Below, in pieces: positions 12,980 through 23,894 of a stretch of 64,000 nt of DNA. Below the pieces are notes generated by a model. That model was not told the DNA's origin. It worked only from the letters and a program-made list of their open reading frames with translations, and did not search any database. Location: NCBI RefSeq assembly GCF_009674495.1, contig NZ_WKJN01000003.1:186001-250000 (forward strand), read 5' to 3'. How positions within the stretch are numbered: position 1 is the first letter of the stretch; each line of letters begins with the position of its first letter. The DNA is from Duganella alba (lineage in GTDB: Bacteria > Pseudomonadota > Gammaproteobacteria > Burkholderiales > Burkholderiaceae_D). Position numbers and translations under genes: made by a program.

Positions 12980-13626
12980 TGCGTCAGACCGCCGGCCTCG
13001 CGCACATCGACGGTATGGGCGAGCGTGGTGCGGACCGCGATGCGCAGGCCTTCGACCACATCTTCCAGTTTCATGCTGGCCGTGCCGGGATGGCGCGCGG
13101 CCTGCTGCGGCAGGTAGGGAATGTGGATGAAACCGGCGCGCATGGTGGTGCCCCACTCGTGCGCCTGGTGCATCAGTCCATAGAACACATGGTTGCAGAC
13201 AAAGGTGCCGGCCGATTGCGACACTGATGCCGGCAGGCCCGCTTCGCGCAGCTCGTGCACGATGGCCTTGATCGGCAAGGTGGAGAAGTAAGCCGCCGGC
13301 CCGCCGTTGACGATGGGCTGGTCGACCGGCTGCCGCTGCTGGTTGTCCGCATACGGCGCGTCGTCGACATTGATCGCCACCCGCTCCACCGACAGATCGA
13401 CGCGGCCGCCGGCCTGGCCGACCGAAATCACGATACTCGGCTGCAGTTCCTCGACCGCGCGATGAATGGTCTTGAGCGCCTTGCCGAAGGCGCACGGCAA
13501 CTGCCGTGCATGGACCACGAACTCGCCCTCGTGCCAGCCGTCCAGCAGCTGCACGGCTTCCCACGAAGGGTTGATGGTCTCCTTGTTGAAGGGCTCAAAG
13601 CCCGTTAATAATATTATCTTTTTCAT
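12976..13626 (-). CDS. pcp: Pyrrolidone-carboxylate peptidase (pyroglutamyl peptidase I)
   Basis: This 216-residue cysteine peptidase of family C15 removes N-terminal pyroglutamate from peptides in the cytoplasm. The catalytic triad is at the canonical positions: Glu81 (in SVERVAIN), Cys144 (GTFVCNHVFYG) and His168 (GFIHIPYLP). The N-terminus ILLTGFEPF is characteristic. It is the distal gene of a minus-strand set DUF969-DUF979-pcp, an association also known in other bacteria, which suggests the DUF969/979 membrane proteins move pyroglutamate or pyroglutamyl peptides. Confidence 0.95.
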   Translation of the reverse strand: MKKIILLTGFEPFNKETINPSWEAVQLLDGWHEGEFVVHARQLPCAFGKALKTIHRAVEELQPSIVISVGQAGGRVDLSVERVAINVDDAPYADNQQRQPVDQPIVNGGPAAYFSTLPIKAIVHELREAGLPASVSQSAGTFVCNHVFYGLMHQAHEWGTTMRAGFIHIPYLPQQAARHPGTASMKLEDVVEGLRIAVRTTLAHTVDVREAGGLTH

Positions 13627-13668
13627 CTCGACTGCTCCTGCGCTTTGATGCGTTAACGCGGAAGAGTC

Positions 13669-14625
13669 TCACAGATTCATCAAAAAATAAAGCAGCGCAA
13701 TATTTGCTAACAATAATGGCAACGCTGTCGGCACCTGCATTTTGACCACCGCATTCTTGTCCGGCAGTTCCAACAATGCAGCAGGAACAATATTGAAATT
13801 GGCCGCCATCGGCGTCATCAAGGTGCCGCAGTAAGCGCTGAACATGCCGAGGGCCGCCATCACCGCCGGGTTGGCGTGGTAGACGCCGACCAGCACCGGA
13901 ATGCCGACGCCGCCGGCCATCACCGGGAAGGCGGCGAAGCCGTTGCCCATGATGACGGTGAACAGCGCCATGCCGATGCAGTACACCGCCACTGCCACCA
14001 GCCGCACGTCCATATTGATGTACGAGGTGACCACATGCGCCACCGCCTTGCCCATGCCGGCTTCGGTGAACAGCAGTCCCAGTACCGCCAGCATGTGCGG
14101 CAGCACCACCGCCCAGCCGAGATGGTCGATCAGGCGGCGCGACTCGCGCATCGCCTGCAGCGGCGTGGAGCGCGTCAGCCAGCAGGCGGTAACGACCGCA
14201 AACAGCGAGCCGCAACCGAGGCTGACCAGTGTCAGGTTTTTCGGATCGAGCAGGAACAGGCCGTCGAACCTGACGTCCTTGAACAGCGTGGAGCCGATCA
14301 CGGTGGTGATGGGGATCAGCAGCGCGGGGGTCAGCAGCTTGTGGCCGAGCCGCTGCGCGCTGCCCCGGCGCTCTTGCGCCGTGCGCTCGCCGTAACGTCC
14401 GAGCGTGACGCCGCCGAAGCCGGCGATCAGCGCCATCGCCACCATCACCAGGCCGGCGGCCACCGGCGGCAGCTGTTCGCCGGCCAGGTAGATCAGCGCG
14501 TACAGCGCCCAGAACGTGGCGCTGCTGTAGCGTTTGGGATTGTGGCGGTCGCGCAGCGCCATCCACGCCACCATCAGCAGCATCGCGCCCAGCACGTAGA
14601 AGAAGTAGTCCAGCGCCAGAATCAT
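13669..14625 (-). CDS. DUF979 family membrane protein
   Basis: A 318-residue protein with about nine hydrophobic segments, starting with LDYFFYVLGAMLLMVAWMAL. It belongs to DUF979, whose genes are found next to DUF969 and pcp. Conserved loops include VIMGNGFAAFPVMAGG and GTLMTPMAANFNIVPAALL, which recall substrate-binding re-entrant loops of ion-coupled carriers; a transporter role is inference. The ATG overlaps the DUF969 stop (ATGA), so the two are made together and may form one complex in the inner membrane. Confidence 0.8.
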   Translation of the reverse strand: MILALDYFFYVLGAMLLMVAWMALRDRHNPKRYSSATFWALYALIYLAGEQLPPVAAGLVMVAMALIAGFGGVTLGRYGERTAQERRGSAQRLGHKLLTPALLIPITTVIGSTLFKDVRFDGLFLLDPKNLTLVSLGCGSLFAVVTACWLTRSTPLQAMRESRRLIDHLGWAVVLPHMLAVLGLLFTEAGMGKAVAHVVTSYINMDVRLVAVAVYCIGMALFTVIMGNGFAAFPVMAGGVGIPVLVGVYHANPAVMAALGMFSAYCGTLMTPMAANFNIVPAALLELPDKNAVVKMQVPTALPLLLANIALLYFLMNL

Positions 14626-15308
14626 GCGGCGCTCCGCGCCAGGTGCCGGTCGAGACGGTACAGCCGCCATGAGTGAATGACGAAGGCGCAGATGGCGGTC
14701 GGGATGCCCCACAGCGCCATGTGCAGCGGATCGACCTCCAGCCCTTCGCCTCGCAGAATGGTTTGCATCAGCACGATGGCGCCGAAGGCGACGAAGATAT
14801 CCTCGCCGAAGAACAGGCCGACGTTGTCGGTGGCGGCCGCCATCGCGCGGATGCGGTAGCGCATCTCCATCGTCACATTCGGATAGCGCACCTCGGCCGC
14901 GCCTTCCGCCATCGGCGCGACCAGCGGCCGCACCATGTTCGGGTGGCCGCCGATGCTGGTCAGGCCGAAGGCGGCGGTCAGTTCGCGGATGGCCAGGTAA
15001 ACAATCAGCAGCCGTCCGGTGGTGGCGGACTTGATGCGCGCGATCGACGCCTGCGCATGCTCCTTCAAGCCATGCCGTTCCAGCAGGCCGATGGCGGCCA
15101 GCGGCAGCAGCACGATCAGGGGCAGGTTGCGGGTCTTGATGAAGGCAGCGCCCAGCGTGGCAAGCAGCTGCTCGACCGGCATGGCGGCGGCGACGCCGGT
15201 GACGAAGCAGGCGGCGATCACCACCAGCACCGGATGGGCGCGCAGCGCGAAGCCGGCGATGATGACGGCCACGCCCAGCAGCGGCCACAGGTTGACAACA
15301 GTGTTCAA
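14622..15308 (-). CDS. DUF969 family membrane protein
   Basis: A 228-residue inner-membrane protein with ~6 hydrophobic segments and conserved IRELTAAFGLTSIGGHPNM and TDNVGLFFGEDIFVAFGA loops. I place the start at the TTG at 15308 (LNTVVNLWPLLG) because GGGGAG lies 6 bases upstream; the only longer option, 15350, would begin inside the terminator hairpin at 15326-15363. Partner of DUF979, with which it overlaps. Substrate unknown; pyroglutamate or a derived peptide is a reasonable guess from the pcp linkage. Confidence 0.75.
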   Translation of the reverse strand: MNTVVNLWPLLGVAVIIAGFALRAHPVLVVIAACFVTGVAAAMPVEQLLATLGAAFIKTRNLPLIVLLPLAAIGLLERHGLKEHAQASIARIKSATTGRLLIVYLAIRELTAAFGLTSIGGHPNMVRPLVAPMAEGAAEVRYPNVTMEMRYRIRAMAAATDNVGLFFGEDIFVAFGAIVLMQTILRGEGLEVDPLHMALWGIPTAICAFVIHSWRLYRLDRHLARSAA

Positions 15309-15320
15309 ATCAGGCTCCCC

Positions 15321-15363
15321 AAAGAAAAATCCCCGCGTGGCTGATCGCACACGCGGGGATTTT
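15321..15363 (-). terminator. Intrinsic terminator after the TonB-dependent receptor gene
   Basis: A 14-bp perfect stem (arms 15326-15339 and 15350-15363, core ATCCCCGCGTG) with a 10-base loop is followed on the minus strand by TTTTTCTTT. It sits 13 bases after the receptor stop and ~18 bases before the DUF969 start. The plus-strand arm is followed by TTTT as well, but no plus-strand gene ends here. Confidence 0.88.
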
Positions 15364-15375
15364 AGCTTGTTACCC

Positions 15376-17724
15376 TTAGAAGTTGACCTTGAAGGTCGCG
15401 CCGTAGGTACGCGGCTCGTTCAGCATGCCGGTCAGGTTGTCGAAGTCGATCGCGCCGAGGATCACGCGCTTGTCGGTGATGTTGCGGCCGAAGGCTGCCA
15501 CTTCATACTTGCCGTCGCCCCATTTGTAGCCGGCGCGCAGACCACCTTCGGTCAGCGGCTTGGCCTTGTACTCCGGCGCTTCGTACAGGAAGAAGTTGTA
15601 GCTGCTGCGGTAGGTCCAGTCGGTGTACGCATAGAACTCGCCGTTGCCGATTTCGGTGCTGTACTTCAGCGTGAAGTTCAGCTGGTTCTTCGGCGCGCGC
15701 GGCAGCGGATTGCCGTTGATCAGGGACGTGCCGGCAAACGGACCAGCCGCATTGGTTGGCGTGCAACCGCTCAGGTGGGTCGGATTGTTGCCGTAGTTGC
15801 CGCAGTACTGCACGAACAGGCTCGGATCCTTGATCTCGGTATCGTTGTAGCTGTAGCCCAGGGTGCTGCTGAAGCCATAGCCCAGGTTGGCCTGCAGATC
15901 CAGCTCGACGCCCTGGCCGGTGACTTTCTCGGCATTGATCAACTGATTCATGTTGACCGAGCCGCTGCCGGCGGTCAGCTGCTTGTCCTTGACGCGGTAC
16001 TGGAACACCGAGGCGCTCAGACGTGCGCGTTTGTCGAACAGATCCTGCTTGATACCGGCCTCATACGACAGCGCCCGCTCGGCGCCGGCCTTGGATGGCT
16101 TGTCGGTCAGCGCGCTCAGACGGCCCTGCATCGACGGTGCACGGTAGCCGGTCGCCACGCGGGCAAACAGGTTGGTGTCCTTGGTCAGCTCGTAGGTGCC
16201 GCTCAGATCCCAGCTCAGGTTGTGCGAGGTGTCATGCAGGTCGGTGGTGGCGGTGGTCAGCGAGGTCGAACCGGCCGGGTAGTCGATGCGCGACGCCGAG
16301 AAGTCCTTCTTGTCGTTGGTGTAGCGCAGGCCGCCGCGGACCTTGAACTGGTCGTTGACGGTGTAGTTCAGCGTGCCGAACGCCGCCCACGACTTGGCCT
16401 TCTGGTACTGCACCGAGTACGGCGCCACCTGCGGATTGCCAGGCGAGAAGGTGTCGAAGGCGATCGAGTCGATCTGGATGTTCTCGTCGAAGAAGAACAG
16501 GCCGCCGATCCATTGCAGCGGACCTTTGTAGTTGGACTCGGCGCGGAACTCCTGCGTGAACTGCTTGTGGTTCGGCAGCAGGTCGGCGGTTTCCACCGCG
16601 AACGGGATGTAGCCAGGACCATACGGCGGCGCGTAGACGGCGCCGTAACCGCCATCGACGTCGGCGCGGCTGTTGAACTTTAGCGTTTCGTAGCCGGTGA
16701 TCGAGTGCAGTGTGATGTCGTCCATGTTGTACTTCAGACGGATGCTGCCGCCCTTGGTCGTCAGCTTCTGGTAGTTGATGCCGTCGCTAGGATAGGAATC
16801 GTAGTCGAAGCCGTCGACCAGGTCGTTCGTGCCCTTCTTGATGATGTTGGCGCGGAACAGGGTGGCGGTGCCGTGGTAGTCGCGCTCATGGTAGTTGAAC
16901 AGCGCGCTGAAGTCCTTGGTCGGCTGCACCAGGGCTTGCAGGCGGAAGGCGTTGTCGCCGTAGCCTTCGAAGTCCTGGGTGCCCTTGTTGGCGGTCGGAT
17001 TGGTGTTGTGCACGCGGTCGTCGCGGTGCTGGCTGGTGCCGGAGAAGCGCAGCGCCACCGTGTCGCTGACCGGGATGTTGAACATGCCTTCGGCGGTCTT
17101 GGCCGAGTAATTGCCCACGCCCAGGGTCAGGTAGCCTTCGGTCTTGAACACCGGCTTGGCCGAATCGAACTTGATCACGCCGGCCGGCGAGTTACGGCCG
17201 AACAGCGTGCCCTGCGGGCCACGCAGCACTTCGACCTGGTCGACGTCGAACACCGGGAAGCCTTTCAGCATGGCGTTTTCCTGCACCACATCGTCGACCA
17301 CCAGGCCGACCGGCTGCGACGCGTTCAGGTCGAAGTCGGTATTGCCCAGGCCGCGAATGTAGAAGCGCGGGAAGGTGCGGCCGTAGTCCGATTCCACGCT
17401 GACCGACGGCGAGCGGCTGGACAGGAAACGGATGTCGGCGGCGCCGGAGGTCAGCACGTCCAGCTTGTCGCCCTTGATCGAGGCGATCGACATCGGCACG
17501 TCCTTGATGTTTTCGGCGCGGCGCTGCGCTGTCACGATCACCGTTTCCAGCTGATCGCCCTTGATGACCGGCGTTGCGGCGACGGCCTGGCCGGCCTGTT
17601 CCTCAGCGGCTGCCGGCTGGGCGGCTACGGCCTCAACTTCGGTGGCCATGGCCGATTGCAGCGGAAAAGCGCTGGCGACGGCCAGGGCGATCAGCGATCG
17701 CACTGCGAAACCTTGCTTGCTCAT
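15376..17724 (-). CDS. TonB-dependent outer-membrane receptor
   Basis: A 782-residue TonB-dependent receptor. A signal peptide (~residues 1-28, ending SAMA) precedes a TonB-box-like LETVIVTAQRR, a plug domain (~70-190; FYIRGLGNTDFDLN, EVLRGPQGTLFGRNSPAG) and a 22-strand barrel ending in the classic aromatic terminus TFKVNF. The plug and barrel resemble the iron-complex/oligosaccharide receptor group common in sphingomonads and Massilia, but ligand cannot be deduced. It lies upstream of DUF969-DUF979-pcp on the same strand, separated by a strong terminator, so it could import the peptide substrate of that block, or serve the nucleoside genes on its other side. Confidence 0.9.
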   Translation of the reverse strand: MSKQGFAVRSLIALAVASAFPLQSAMATEVEAVAAQPAAAEEQAGQAVAATPVIKGDQLETVIVTAQRRAENIKDVPMSIASIKGDKLDVLTSGAADIRFLSSRSPSVSVESDYGRTFPRFYIRGLGNTDFDLNASQPVGLVVDDVVQENAMLKGFPVFDVDQVEVLRGPQGTLFGRNSPAGVIKFDSAKPVFKTEGYLTLGVGNYSAKTAEGMFNIPVSDTVALRFSGTSQHRDDRVHNTNPTANKGTQDFEGYGDNAFRLQALVQPTKDFSALFNYHERDYHGTATLFRANIIKKGTNDLVDGFDYDSYPSDGINYQKLTTKGGSIRLKYNMDDITLHSITGYETLKFNSRADVDGGYGAVYAPPYGPGYIPFAVETADLLPNHKQFTQEFRAESNYKGPLQWIGGLFFFDENIQIDSIAFDTFSPGNPQVAPYSVQYQKAKSWAAFGTLNYTVNDQFKVRGGLRYTNDKKDFSASRIDYPAGSTSLTTATTDLHDTSHNLSWDLSGTYELTKDTNLFARVATGYRAPSMQGRLSALTDKPSKAGAERALSYEAGIKQDLFDKRARLSASVFQYRVKDKQLTAGSGSVNMNQLINAEKVTGQGVELDLQANLGYGFSSTLGYSYNDTEIKDPSLFVQYCGNYGNNPTHLSGCTPTNAAGPFAGTSLINGNPLPRAPKNQLNFTLKYSTEIGNGEFYAYTDWTYRSSYNFFLYEAPEYKAKPLTEGGLRAGYKWGDGKYEVAAFGRNITDKRVILGAIDFDNLTGMLNEPRTYGATFKVNF

Positions 17725-18076
17725 AAGTCCTGCTCCCTTTGATTAGATGGTTTTTAGTTATATCGATATACAGATTAATAATCATGCTAGCACGGAAAAA
17801 AATACAAGAAACTGAACTTTTGTGGCATTTGATTCATATCTATTTTGAATAAATAGCTAAGTAAAAACGAATTTGTCCTACTTATTCTGGGTGGTGCATA
17901 GTAGAGAGCTACCCTCAAACACGGGCAGATGGCCGCTTTCTCTATGAAAGAGAGGCGGCGGCAGCGGATCGCAGGCGCGCACTGTTTTTTCCAAACGGAC
18001 AAAAAAGCAACGATATAAAAAAATTTAATTCGGCGGCCGCTGTTGTTGCAGTGCGACATACATTCTTGGACGATAG
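17725..18076. other. 352-bp divergent intergenic region (TonB receptor / transaldolase)
   Basis: AT-rich first half with the palindrome ATATCGATAT (~17761-17770) ~37-46 bases upstream of the receptor start. A hairpin-prone stretch lies at 17932-17957 (GCCGCTTTC...GAAAG...GCGGC), ~120 bases upstream of tal. TATAAA at ~18013 may belong to the tal promoter, but no matching -35 box is clear. I see no gene here. Confidence 0.5.
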
Positions 18077-19156
18077 ATGAACAACACGCTTGAACATGGT
18101 GCCAGCCGCCTCCGCGCGGTGGCCCAACTGGGACAACAACTCTGGCTCGACAACCTGAGCCGCGAACTGCTGGTGTCCGGCCAGCTGGCCGACCTGATCG
18201 CCCGCGACGGCGTACAGGGCCTGACCTCCAATCCCGCCATCTTCTACCAGGCGATCCAGCACGACCCGGCCTACCAGGCCGCCCTGCCGCTGCTGCGCAC
18301 CGCGCACGCCTCGCCGGAAGCCCGCTTCGAAGCGTTGGTGATTCCCGACGTGCAGCGCGCCTGCGACCTGTTCGCGCCGCTGTACCGCGACGCCGACGGC
18401 AAGGCCGGCTTTGTCAGCTTCGAAGTGTCGCCGCGCCTGGCGCACGACGCCGCCGCCACCGTGGCCGACGCCAAACGGCTGTGGGCGCTGATCGCCCGTC
18501 CCAACGCCATGATCAAGATTCCGGCCACGCCGGCCGGCATCGCCGCGCTGGAGGAAGTGATTTACGCCGGCATCAACGTCAACATGACGCTGATTTTCAG
18601 CGCCAGCCAGATCCAGGCCGTGCGCGCCGCCCACCGCCGTGGCCTGGCACGCCGCTTGCAAGACAAGTTATCGGTCCAGCGCATTGCCAGCGTTGCAAGT
18701 GTTTTCATCAGCCGCATCGACGTCGCGGTCGACGCCCTGCTGCCGGCCGCCGATCCGCTGCGCGGCCAGGCCGCCATGGCGGCGGCCCGCATCGCCTACG
18801 CCGATTGGAAGCAGGACAGCGGTTTCGCCGTGTTTGCCGCCTTCGGCGCCACGCCGCAGTGGCTGCTGTGGGCCAGCACCGCGACCAAGACCACCGCCGA
18901 ACGCGATGTGCGCTATGTCGAGGGACTGATCGGCGCCGACACCATCAACACGGTGCCGGACGCCACGCTGGCCGCTTTCCGCGACCACGGCGTCGCCGCG
19001 GCGGCGCTGGGAACCGAGGTGCAGGCCGAACGCGCCGTGCTGGCGCAGCTGGCCCATCAAGGTATCGATTTGGAAACAATCGGCCAGCAATTGCTGGCCG
19101 CCGGCCTGCTGCAATTCGAGCAAGCTTTTAGCAAGTTGCTAGCGCTTACCGAGTGA
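18077..19156 (+). CDS. tal: Transaldolase (TAL-PGI-type subfamily)
   Basis: This 359-residue enzyme transfers dihydroxyacetone units between sugar phosphates in the non-oxidative pentose phosphate pathway. Signature segments: QLWLDNLSRELL, GVQGLTSNPAIF near the N-terminus, FVSFEVSPRLAHD, the Schiff-base lysine in MIKIPATPAGI, and INVNMTLIFS. The length and QLWLDN/LTSNP motifs place it in the longer actinobacterial/cyanobacterial-type class rather than E. coli TalB. It sits directly before the nucleoside importer and would channel ribose-5-phosphate from nucleoside breakdown to hexose phosphates; that coupling is inference. Confidence 0.9.
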   Translation: MNNTLEHGASRLRAVAQLGQQLWLDNLSRELLVSGQLADLIARDGVQGLTSNPAIFYQAIQHDPAYQAALPLLRTAHASPEARFEALVIPDVQRACDLFAPLYRDADGKAGFVSFEVSPRLAHDAAATVADAKRLWALIARPNAMIKIPATPAGIAALEEVIYAGINVNMTLIFSASQIQAVRAAHRRGLARRLQDKLSVQRIASVASVFISRIDVAVDALLPAADPLRGQAAMAAARIAYADWKQDSGFAVFAAFGATPQWLLWASTATKTTAERDVRYVEGLIGADTINTVPDATLAAFRDHGVAAAALGTEVQAERAVLAQLAHQGIDLETIGQQLLAAGLLQFEQAFSKLLALTE

Positions 19157-19189
19157 AATCAGGGATTTAGAAGGATTTTACGGCCGTGG

Positions 19190-19219
19190 TTTACATGTTT
19201 CGGCCAATAAAAATATACA
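19190..19219 (+). promoter_or_regulatory. Candidate sigma-70 promoter for the BMP importer operon
   Basis: TTTACA (19190-19195) and TATACA (19214-19219) lie 18 bases apart, ~26 bases before the start of the substrate-binding protein gene. Reasonable match to consensus in the 88-bp gap after tal. Confidence 0.45.
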
Positions 19220-19244
19220 ATACCGTTCTTCCAGGAGCCTATAC

Positions 19245-20240
19245 ATGAAACTTTCACAACTTAGTTTGACGGTTGCAGCACTCTTTGTCGCTGCCAGCGC
19301 GTCCGCGGCTGACCCTAAGCTGGGCATCGTGTATGACGCAGGCGGCAAGTTCGACAAGTCGTTCAACCAGTCCGCTTTTGAAGGCGCCACCCGCTTCAAA
19401 AAAGAAACCAACATCAATTTCATCGAGGTGCAAGCCTCCAGCGACACCCAGGCTGAACAGGTGCTGCGCGGCCTCGCCCGCAAAAACCTGGACCTGATCG
19501 CTTCGATCGGCTTCGCCCAGCAGGCAGCCGTGCAGAAGGTCGCCAAGGAATTCCCGAAAGTGCATTTCGTGCTGATCGACGGTGTGGCGCCGGGCGCCAA
19601 CGTCAACTCCATCACGTTCAAGGAAGAAGAAGGTTCCTACCTGGTCGGCGTGGCGGCGGCCATGGCCTCGAAATCCAAGAAGCTGGGCTTCATCGGCGGC
19701 GTGGACATCCCGCTGATCCGCACCTTCGCCTGCGGCTACACGCAGGGCGCCAAGGCCGTGAACCCGAAAGTGGACGTGACCTCGAACATGGTCGGCACCA
19801 GCTCGGACTCGTGGAACAACCCGGCCAAGGGCGGCGAACTGGCCCGCTCGCAATTCGACCGCGGCGTCGACGTGGTATTTGCCGTGGCCGGCGGTTCGGG
19901 TCTGGGCACGCTGCAAACCGCCAAGGAAAAAGGCAAGCTGGCGATCGGCGTCGATTCCAACCAGAACAGCCTGTACCCTGGCTCGATTCTGACCTCGATG
20001 GTCAAGCGCGTCGACAACGCCGTGTACGACTCCTTCATGCAGATGAAGAACGGCACCTGGAAGGCCGGCGTCACCGCCAAGGGCATCAAGGAAGGCGGCG
20101 TCGATTGGGCGCTGGACGAGAACAACCGCAAGCTGATCACGCCGGAAATCGAGAAGCGCGTGCTGGGTGCGCGCAAGGACATCATCGATGGCAAGGTCAA
20201 GGTCATCGACATCCGTTCGGGCGCGGCCTGCCCGGTTTAA
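19245..20240 (+). CDS. BMP/PnrA-like nucleoside-binding periplasmic protein
   Basis: A 331-residue solute-binding protein of the basic membrane protein (BMP, PnrA-like) family, the purine-nucleoside receptors of ABC importers. A signal peptide (~1-21, ending ASASA) is followed by KLGIVYDAGGKFDKSFNQSA, the diagnostic N-terminal segment whose aspartates hold the ribose and whose aromatic residues stack on the base, then IGFAQQAAVQKVAKEFP, HFVLIDG and SYLVGVAAAM. No lipobox, so soluble in the periplasm. CAGGAG ribosome-binding site. Followed by ATPase and two permeases. Nucleoside specificity is inferred from family and neighbours. Confidence 0.92.
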   Translation: MKLSQLSLTVAALFVAASASAADPKLGIVYDAGGKFDKSFNQSAFEGATRFKKETNINFIEVQASSDTQAEQVLRGLARKNLDLIASIGFAQQAAVQKVAKEFPKVHFVLIDGVAPGANVNSITFKEEEGSYLVGVAAAMASKSKKLGFIGGVDIPLIRTFACGYTQGAKAVNPKVDVTSNMVGTSSDSWNNPAKGGELARSQFDRGVDVVFAVAGGSGLGTLQTAKEKGKLAIGVDSNQNSLYPGSILTSMVKRVDNAVYDSFMQMKNGTWKAGVTAKGIKEGGVDWALDENNRKLITPEIEKRVLGARKDIIDGKVKVIDIRSGAACPV

Positions 20241-20259
20241 AATCTGTTTGAACATTGAG

Positions 20260-20294
20260 CGCGCCGCCGGGGAATGCCCCGCGCGGCGCGTTTT
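20260..20294 (+). terminator. GC-rich hairpin plus short U-tract between binding protein and ATPase genes
   Basis: CGCGCCGC-CGGGG / CCCCG-CGCGGCGCG with an AATG loop, followed by TTTTAC, lies 20 bases after the binding-protein stop and ~22 bases before the ATPase start. An intercistronic attenuator would make more binding protein than membrane complex, a common arrangement in ABC importers. Confidence 0.6.
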
Positions 20295-20315
20295 ACTTAA
20301 ATAAAAAACGATCCT

Positions 20316-21841
<1,526 letters not shown>

Positions 21842-21845
<4 letters not shown>

Positions 21846-22915
21846 ATAAAGACCTGCCACGCTGGGCAACCGCGTTTGTCCTGCCCCTCCTGAACCTGCT
21901 GTCGGCGCTGCTGGTGACCGCGCTGGTGATTCACCTGCTGGGCGAAAGCCCGACCGAATCGCTGGCGATCCTGGTCAACAGCGCCGTGGTCAATCCGGAA
22001 GGCCTGAGCTACACGCTGTTCTACGCCTCGACCTTCATCTTCACCGGCCTGGCGGTATCGATCGCCATGGAAGCGGGCCTGTTCAACATCGGCGCCGAAG
22101 GCCAGATGTACTTCGCCGGCCTGGGCCTGACCTTGGCCATGCTGACCTTCGACAGCTCGCTGCCGGCCATCCTGCTGATCCCGGTCGGCATGCTCGGCGC
22201 GGCCCTGTTCGGCGCGCTGTGGGCCTTCGTGCCCGGCTACCTGCAGGCGAAGCGCGGCAGCCACGTGGTGGTCACCACCATCATGTTCAACTACATCGCC
22301 GGCGCCTTGATGAACACCGTGATCGTCAAGCTGGTGCCGCCGGGCGAGCAGAATCCGGCCAGCCGCGCGTTTGCCGCCGCCGCCGAGATGCCGCGCCTGA
22401 ACCAGTGGTTCCCTATCCTCGGCGAGACGCCGCTCAACATCAGCTTCTTCCTGGCGATCATCGCGCTGGTGATTTACGGCGTGGTGGTGTCGCGTTCGTC
22501 GTGGGGCTTCAAGCTGCGCGCCACGGGCCTGAACAAGCACGCCGCGCACTACGCCGGCATCCGCATCAGCAAGATGATCATCATCGTCATGCTGATCTCG
22601 GGCGCCTTGGCCGGCCTCGGCTCGGTCAACTCCATCATGGGCTCGACCCACTACCTGTCGCTGAACTTTGTCGGCGGCGCGGGCTTCATCGGCATCGCGA
22701 TCGCGCTGATGGGCCGCCAGCATCCGGTGGGCATCTTCCTGTCGGCGGTGCTGTTCGGCGCGCTGACCCAGGGCGGTTTCGACCTGTCGCTGGAAAAGCA
22801 GAACATCCCGCCCGAGATGGTGATCCTGGTCCAGGGCCTGATCATCCTGTTCTGCGGCGCGATGGAAAACCTGTACGCGCCGGCCATCGCCAAAATGCTC
22901 AAACTGAAGAAGTGA
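21842..22915 (+). CDS. ABC transporter permease 1 (YufP/NupP-like)
   Basis: A 357-residue inner-membrane permease of the BPD_transp_2 family with ~9-10 hydrophobic helices. The conserved EAGLFNIGAEGQMYFAG segment and the cytoplasmic loop GFKLRATGLNKHAAHYAGI (the EAA-like ATPase contact) identify it as the larger subunit of a BMP-type nucleoside importer. Overlaps the ATPase gene by 4 bases and is followed after 7 bp by the second permease. Confidence 0.92.
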
Positions 22916-22922
22916 GGACACT

Positions 22923-23894
22923 ATGACTTTTGACGACCTCCATATCGGCAGCATCCTGGTTTCGACCGTGCGCAACGCGCCGGTGCTGATTTTCGCCGGC
23001 ATGGCCGGCCTGTTCGCCGAACGTTCGGGCGTGATCGACATCGGCCTGGAAGGCAAGATCCTGGCGTCGGCCTTCGTCTCGGCCGCCGTCGCCTTCACCA
23101 CGCAGAATCCATGGTACGGCGTGATGGCCGGCATCGTGGTGTCGATGCTGCTGGCCAGCCTGCAGGCTTACATCGCCATCACCCAGAAGGGCAACCAGCT
23201 GGTGGCCGGCATCGCCATCAACATCGCCATGAGCGGCTTGACCTTCGTGGTTGCGCAGTACTTCTTCCAGCAGGGCGGCCGCACGCCGGACCTGGGCTCG
23301 GCGCGTCTGTTCGACGTGGTGCTGCCCGGTTCCGCGGCGGTGGAGCATATTCCCTTCATCGGCTGGGTCTATGCGCATCTGATCGGCGGCCATTCGGTGC
23401 TGGTGTACCTGGCGTTTGCGCTGGTGCCGCTGGTGCACTGGATCGTCTATCACAGCCGCTTCGGCCTGCGCCTGCGCGCCTGCGGCGAGAATCCGCATGC
23501 GGCCGATGCGGCCGGCGTCAGCGTCGAACGCCAGCGCTACATGGCGATGCTGATCGCCGGTTTCCTGTGCTCGTTCTCGGGCGCCTACCTGTCGATCGTG
23601 CAGAGCGGCTTCTTCCTGCGCGACATGTCGGCCGGCGCCGGCTACCTGGCGCTGACCGCCATGGTGTTCGGTAACTGGCGTCCGCTGTACACCTTCCTGG
23701 GTTGCCTGATGTTCGGCTTCTTCGGCGCGGTGCAGATCCAGATCGAAGGCGTGGAGCTGCCGGTCATCGGCCGCCTGCCGGGCGCCATGATCCAGATGGT
23801 GCCTTACGTGCTGACCGTGATCGTGCTGGCCGGCCTGATGGCCAAGTCGGTGGCGCCGAAAGCGCTGGGTTCACCGTTCGTGAAATCGCGCTAA
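22923..23894 (+). CDS. ABC transporter permease 2 (YufQ/NupQ-like)
   Basis: A 323-residue permease with ~8-9 membrane helices. [18 protein letters not shown] near the N-terminus, [18 protein letters not shown] and the loop [19 protein letters not shown] match the second permease of BMP importers. It forms the heterodimeric channel with permease 1. A GTGAGGACACT ribosome-binding site precedes the ATG. Its TAA overlaps the stop of the convergent nudK gene in CTAA. Confidence 0.92.
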   Translation: MTFDDLHIGSILVSTVRNAPVLIFAGMAGLFAERSGVIDIGLEGKILASAFVSAAVAFTTQNPWYGVMAGIVVSMLLASLQAYIAITQKGNQLVAGIAINIAMSGLTFVVAQYFFQQGGRTPDLGSARLFDVVLPGSAAVEHIPFIGWVYAHLIGGHSVLVYLAFALVPLVHWIVYHSRFGLRLRACGENPHAADAAGVSVERQRYMAMLIAGFLCSFSGAYLSIVQSGFFLRDMSAGAGYLALTAMVFGNWRPLYTFLGCLMFGFFGAVQIQIEGVELPVIGRLPGAMIQMVPYVLTVIVLAGLMAKSVAPKALGSPFVKSR

